A stretch of DNA of 64,000 bases from Ideonella sp. (GTDB taxonomy: Bacteria; Pseudomonadota; Gammaproteobacteria; Burkholderiales; Burkholderiaceae_C), in the NCBI RefSeq assembly GCF_016702655.1, contig NZ_JADJDO010000002.1, positions 62,001-126,000 on the forward strand, written 5' to 3'. The position numbers and the translations under genes are program-made. Under the pieces are notes generated by a model, which saw only the letters and a list, made by a program, of their open reading frames with translations, ran no database searches and was not told the origin of the DNA. Positions 62,002 through 64,000 of the stretch are shown here, in pieces. Every line of letters begins with the position of its first letter. Position 1 is the stretch's first letter.

Positions 62002-62613
62002 TCAGTCTCCGCTCAGCACGCCGCGGCGCGGTGCGCGCGGCTCGTTCGACCGCAGGCCCTGCAGGCTGCGCTGCAGCATCTGCACCGCCTCCGGGGCTTC
62101 GATCGCGACTACCTGGTCGACCACCCAGTGCCTGTCCTTCTCGGGCATCAGCGCCTCGATGCGATGGCCGAGGTAGCGCATGAACGCGAAGTCCGGCCCG
62201 TCGGCGTCGTGGCCGAACTCGGCGTAGTGCGGCGCGAGCTGGTTCACGAGGTCGATGAAGCGTCCTTGGCGGCTCTCCTCGCCTGGCGCGGGCGCGCCGA
62301 GCAGGCGCTCCTCGTTTTCGGCCAGGTGATCGGCTACGCGGCGCACGAGCGCCGTCGTGAAGGCGACGCGCTCGGCGGCCGGCATGGAGTCGTGCGCCAT
62401 GCGGTCGAGGACCTGGACCAGGAACACGAGCCACTCGCGCATGAAGCCGAAGTAGGGCTCACCGATGTCGATGTCGAAGCGCGCACCGCGCATCTGTGCG
62501 AGCGCGTTGTGCGCCACGCGCCAGACGATGAAGGCCATTGCGCCCGCCGTCTCCTCGGACGACCGGGGCGCGTCGGCCTTGAACCACTGGCTCTTCAGGC
62601 GCAGCTTGGCCAT
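62002..62613 (-). CDS. Unassigned helical protein of the operon
   Basis: A 203-residue soluble protein, largely helical, rich in aromatic and histidine residues: EETAGAMAFIVWRVAHNALA, GEPYFGFMREWLVFLVQVLD and YAEFGHDADGPDFAFMRYLG. The latter, with FGHDADG, looks like a conserved site. No known family was identified. It is followed by the dioxygenase gene after six bases and preceded by a palindromic spacer. Confidence 0.72.
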   Translation of the reverse strand: MAKLRLKSQWFKADAPRSSEETAGAMAFIVWRVAHNALAQMRGARFDIDIGEPYFGFMREWLVFLVQVLDRMAHDSMPAAERVAFTTALVRRVADHLAENEERLLGAPAPGEESRQGRFIDLVNQLAPHYAEFGHDADGPDFAFMRYLGHRIEALMPEKDRHWVVDQVVAIEAPEAVQMLQRSLQGLRSNEPRAPRRGVLSGD

Positions 62614-62642
62614 GGGGTCAGGTCAGGTCCGGCGCCGGGCCG

Positions 62643-62692
62643 CCCCCAGCCGGACGCTCACCCTCGGGGGGCGACGCGCAGCGTCCTGGGGG
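62643..62692. repeat. Palindromic spacer inside the operon
   Basis: GGACGCT (62652-62658) pairs with AGCGTCC (62680-62686), extended by CCCCCA (62643-62648) with TGGGGG (62687-62692) across a three-base bulge. It sits between the DsrC-like gene and the 203-residue gene and could set their relative expression by attenuation or mRNA processing. Similar GC palindromes are common in Burkholderiales spacers. Confidence 0.5.
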
Positions 62693-62703
62693 TCGAGACA
62701 TCA

Positions 62704-63033
62704 TCAGTAGCCGCCCTTGCCCAGCGGCTGCGGCAGCCCGGCGACCTTGGCCGCCTGCTTGGCCGGGCCGAGCGGGAACAGGTCGTACAGCGCCTTGCTG
62801 TCGCAGCCGGGCAGCAGCTCGGCCACGCCCTTGAGCAGGTTGCGAAAGTTCGGCGTGTGCCCGTGCTCGCGGTATTGATCGCGCAGGTAGTTGACGACCG
62901 TCCAGTGCGCGTCGGTGAGGGTGATGCTCTCGGCCGCGGCGATGACGCGCACGACCTCTTCGCCATAGTCGGGCTCGAGCAGGTAGCCCTGCTCGTCGGT
63001 CTCGAGTTCCTGGCCGTTCACGGTATAGCTCAT
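62704..63033 (-). CDS. DsrC/TusE-like protein lacking the redox cysteines
   Basis: A 109-residue protein of the DsrC/TusE/RspA superfamily: MSYTVNGQELETDEQGYL, DAHWTVVNYLRDQYREHGHTP-type residues, and the C-terminal arm GPAKQAAKVAGLPQPLGKGGY. Active DsrC ends with two cysteines in this arm (GPxKQACK... and ...GCV). Here both positions are replaced (A and K/G); the only cysteine is in LLPGCDSK. A persulfide carrier role is thus unlikely; a regulatory RspA-like role is the better guess. Confidence 0.87.
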   Translation of the reverse strand: MSYTVNGQELETDEQGYLLEPDYGEEVVRVIAAAESITLTDAHWTVVNYLRDQYREHGHTPNFRNLLKGVAELLPGCDSKALYDLFPLGPAKQAAKVAGLPQPLGKGGY

Positions 63034-63069
63034 CGATGGGTCTCCATGGCTGGGTGTGGCGATCCGGGT

Positions 63070-63693
63070 TCAGGCGCCGACCGCGGCTGCGGACTTGTGC
63101 GGCACGAACAGGCCGCAGCCGAGTGCGCGATGCGCTCCGATGCCGGTGCGCTGCACGGCGAGCGAAGCGGCGGCGTCGAGCTCGTGCAGCATCAGGCTGA
63201 AGCCGACCAACGGCCCTGCGCCCGAGGCGCGCTGCTGACGCTTGCCGCAGACGGTTCTGCAGGCGATGCCGCGCGCTGCCAACTCGGCTTCGACGCCGCG
63301 CATGAACTCGCCCTCGTCGGCGCTCGCGGCGGCGACGAAGTAGGCGTACAGCGTGCCGTGCGGCTGCAGCGGGTGCGGCTTGGGCGCGCCCAGGCGCAGC
63401 GCACTGTCGCCGACGGCGAGGGTACGCCCTTGCAGCGCTGCCAGTTCCGCCGCGCGCGACTGCGGCACGCGCAGCAACAGGCGGGCGCGCGCCGACAGCC
63501 ATGCCACCGGCTCGCTGCCGGGAACGACCTTGACCGCATGGATGCCCGCGGTCGGGTGCCCGGCGAGCCAGGGCAGGTGCTCGGCCAACGCATCGGCGAG
63601 CGCCTGCGCATGGTCGCGCGGCAGGCTGCGGCCCTCGACGGCGAAGGCCACGTCGACCGCAGGCTCGGCGCTTTCGACCTGCATCACGCTCAA
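63070..63693 (-). CDS. Cas6/Cmx6-like protein without a CRISPR array
   Basis: A 207-residue protein that fits the Cas6/Cmx6 (type I-MYXAN) pattern: VDVAFAVEGRSLPRDHAQAL, HLPWLAGHPTAGIH, LSARARLLLRVPQSRAAEL, and GKRQQRASGAGPLVGFSLML. The diagnostic glycine-rich loop GhGxxxxxGhG is exact: GIGAHRALGCG at 184-194, with His and Arg inside it, followed by LFVP. Cas6 proteins bind and cut CRISPR RNA hairpins. No repeats or other cas genes are in the window, so its RNA partner, if any, must be something else. Coupled to the genes on both sides. Confidence 0.78.
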   Translation of the reverse strand: MSVMQVESAEPAVDVAFAVEGRSLPRDHAQALADALAEHLPWLAGHPTAGIHAVKVVPGSEPVAWLSARARLLLRVPQSRAAELAALQGRTLAVGDSALRLGAPKPHPLQPHGTLYAYFVAAASADEGEFMRGVEAELAARGIACRTVCGKRQQRASGAGPLVGFSLMLHELDAAASLAVQRTGIGAHRALGCGLFVPHKSAAAVGA

Positions 63694-63902
63694 GTCTCCT
63701 GCGCCCGCGCCCAGCGCTGCAGCGCCTCGCCCCAGGCTGCGGCGGTGTGCGGATCGATGTCGAACACGGTGAAGCGGCTCCCTTCACGGATGCGCGTGCG
63801 CAGCAGGCTCATGCCGCCGGCTTGCATGTCGAGCTGCTGCAGTTCGATCTCCTGTTTGCCCAGCGGCGCGCGCAGCTTGAGCAGGGGCGTGATACGGTCC
63901 AT
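63690..63902 (-). CDS. Small unassigned protein, first visible gene of the operon
   Basis: A 70-residue protein: MDRITPLLKLRAPLGKQEIE, then LQQLDMQAGGMSLLRTRIRE and RFTVFDIDPHTAAAWGEAL. It has a beta-rich start and a helical end and no cysteines, and I do not know the family. Its stop overlaps the Cas6-like start by four bases. The ATG at 63902 is chosen; the frame stays open upstream to a TTG at 63950. The operon promoter may be just upstream or beyond the window edge. Confidence 0.68.
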   Translation of the reverse strand: MDRITPLLKLRAPLGKQEIELQQLDMQAGGMSLLRTRIREGSRFTVFDIDPHTAAAWGEALQRWARAQET

Positions 63903-64000
63903 GGACAGGCAGTTGCGCGGCGCTTCGGGAATGCATTGGCGGGTGCGCAATTGAGCGCCGCGCCCGGGCGCCGGTCCATAGCCGGGACGGGGGGTCGCGA

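Noticed and set aside
57972..64000. CRISPR array near the Cas6-like gene
   Set aside because: I looked for regularly spaced direct repeats of 25-40 bases and saw none; only GC palindromes are present.

Overview
The window reads as a piece of a high-GC (about 70 percent by eye) betaproteobacterial chromosome, most likely Burkholderiales of the Rubrivivax/Piscinibacter/Methylibium kind. The basis is the hemA-prfA-prmC-grxD-ubiX order, a monomeric NADP isocitrate dehydrogenase, Bug-type solute receptors, TRAP transporters and codon use that is uniform throughout. I saw no phage, transposase, CRISPR array, rRNA or tRNA. The genus call is inference.

Layout. 1-6.2 kb: end of proS, a lytic transglycosylase, then on the minus strand hemA, prfA, prmC, an outer-membrane-type protein, grxD and ubiX; hemA carries an apparent one-base frameshift. 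6.2-12.4 kb: small membrane proteins, the acetate permease pair (DUF485 protein and ActP), a cNMP/CBS/nucleotidyltransferase regulator, and cbpA-cbpM. 12.4-23.3 kb: a LysR regulator and a nitrate assimilation block (NarK-like transporter, divergent kinase/phosphatase fusion, nirB-nirD-nasA behind a candidate sigma-54 promoter). 23.4-29.0 kb: a signalling operon with a transporter-fused histidine kinase, a receiver-only regulator and a sensor-like protein fused to a DnaQ-type exonuclease. 29.2-40.1 kb: a TRAP transporter, a ferric-reductase-like flavocytochrome, a class IV aminotransferase, and a minus-strand operon for a malonyl-CoA synthetase, an enoyl-CoA hydratase, a Bug receptor, a DsbA-like isomerase and an acetyltransferase. 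40.3-49.9 kb: hemerythrin, flavin-barrel/GAF proteins, a degenerate HD-GYP protein, a FixLJ-like pair (kinase frameshifted), a lone receiver, an arylsulfatase and a D-cysteine desulfhydrase/cysteate lyase family enzyme. 50.3-55.0 kb: NarX-NarL, then TusA, a DsrE-like protein and a YeeE/YedE permease. 55.0-55.6 kb: two inverted, covarying hairpin repeats. 55.6-64 kb: icd and a nine-gene minus-strand operon.

The 58-64 kb operon is the most interesting part. It combines a Cas6/Cmx6-like protein with an intact glycine-rich RNA-binding loop, a DsrC/TusE-like protein lacking both redox cysteines, a TauD-type dioxygenase, an HTH-like/coiled-coil/[2Fe-2S]/flavin reductase fusion, an S24-like protein without a DNA-binding domain, and four unassigned proteins. 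Most junctions overlap or are short, and there is no CRISPR array, so it looks like one co-expressed system joining redox, sulfur-relay-like and RNA-processing-like parts. Its function is unknown to me.

Coordinates come from reading the sequence directly. Start codons were moved to the best-supported site where the longest open frame was clearly too long. No database search was possible, so family names rest on motif recognition.
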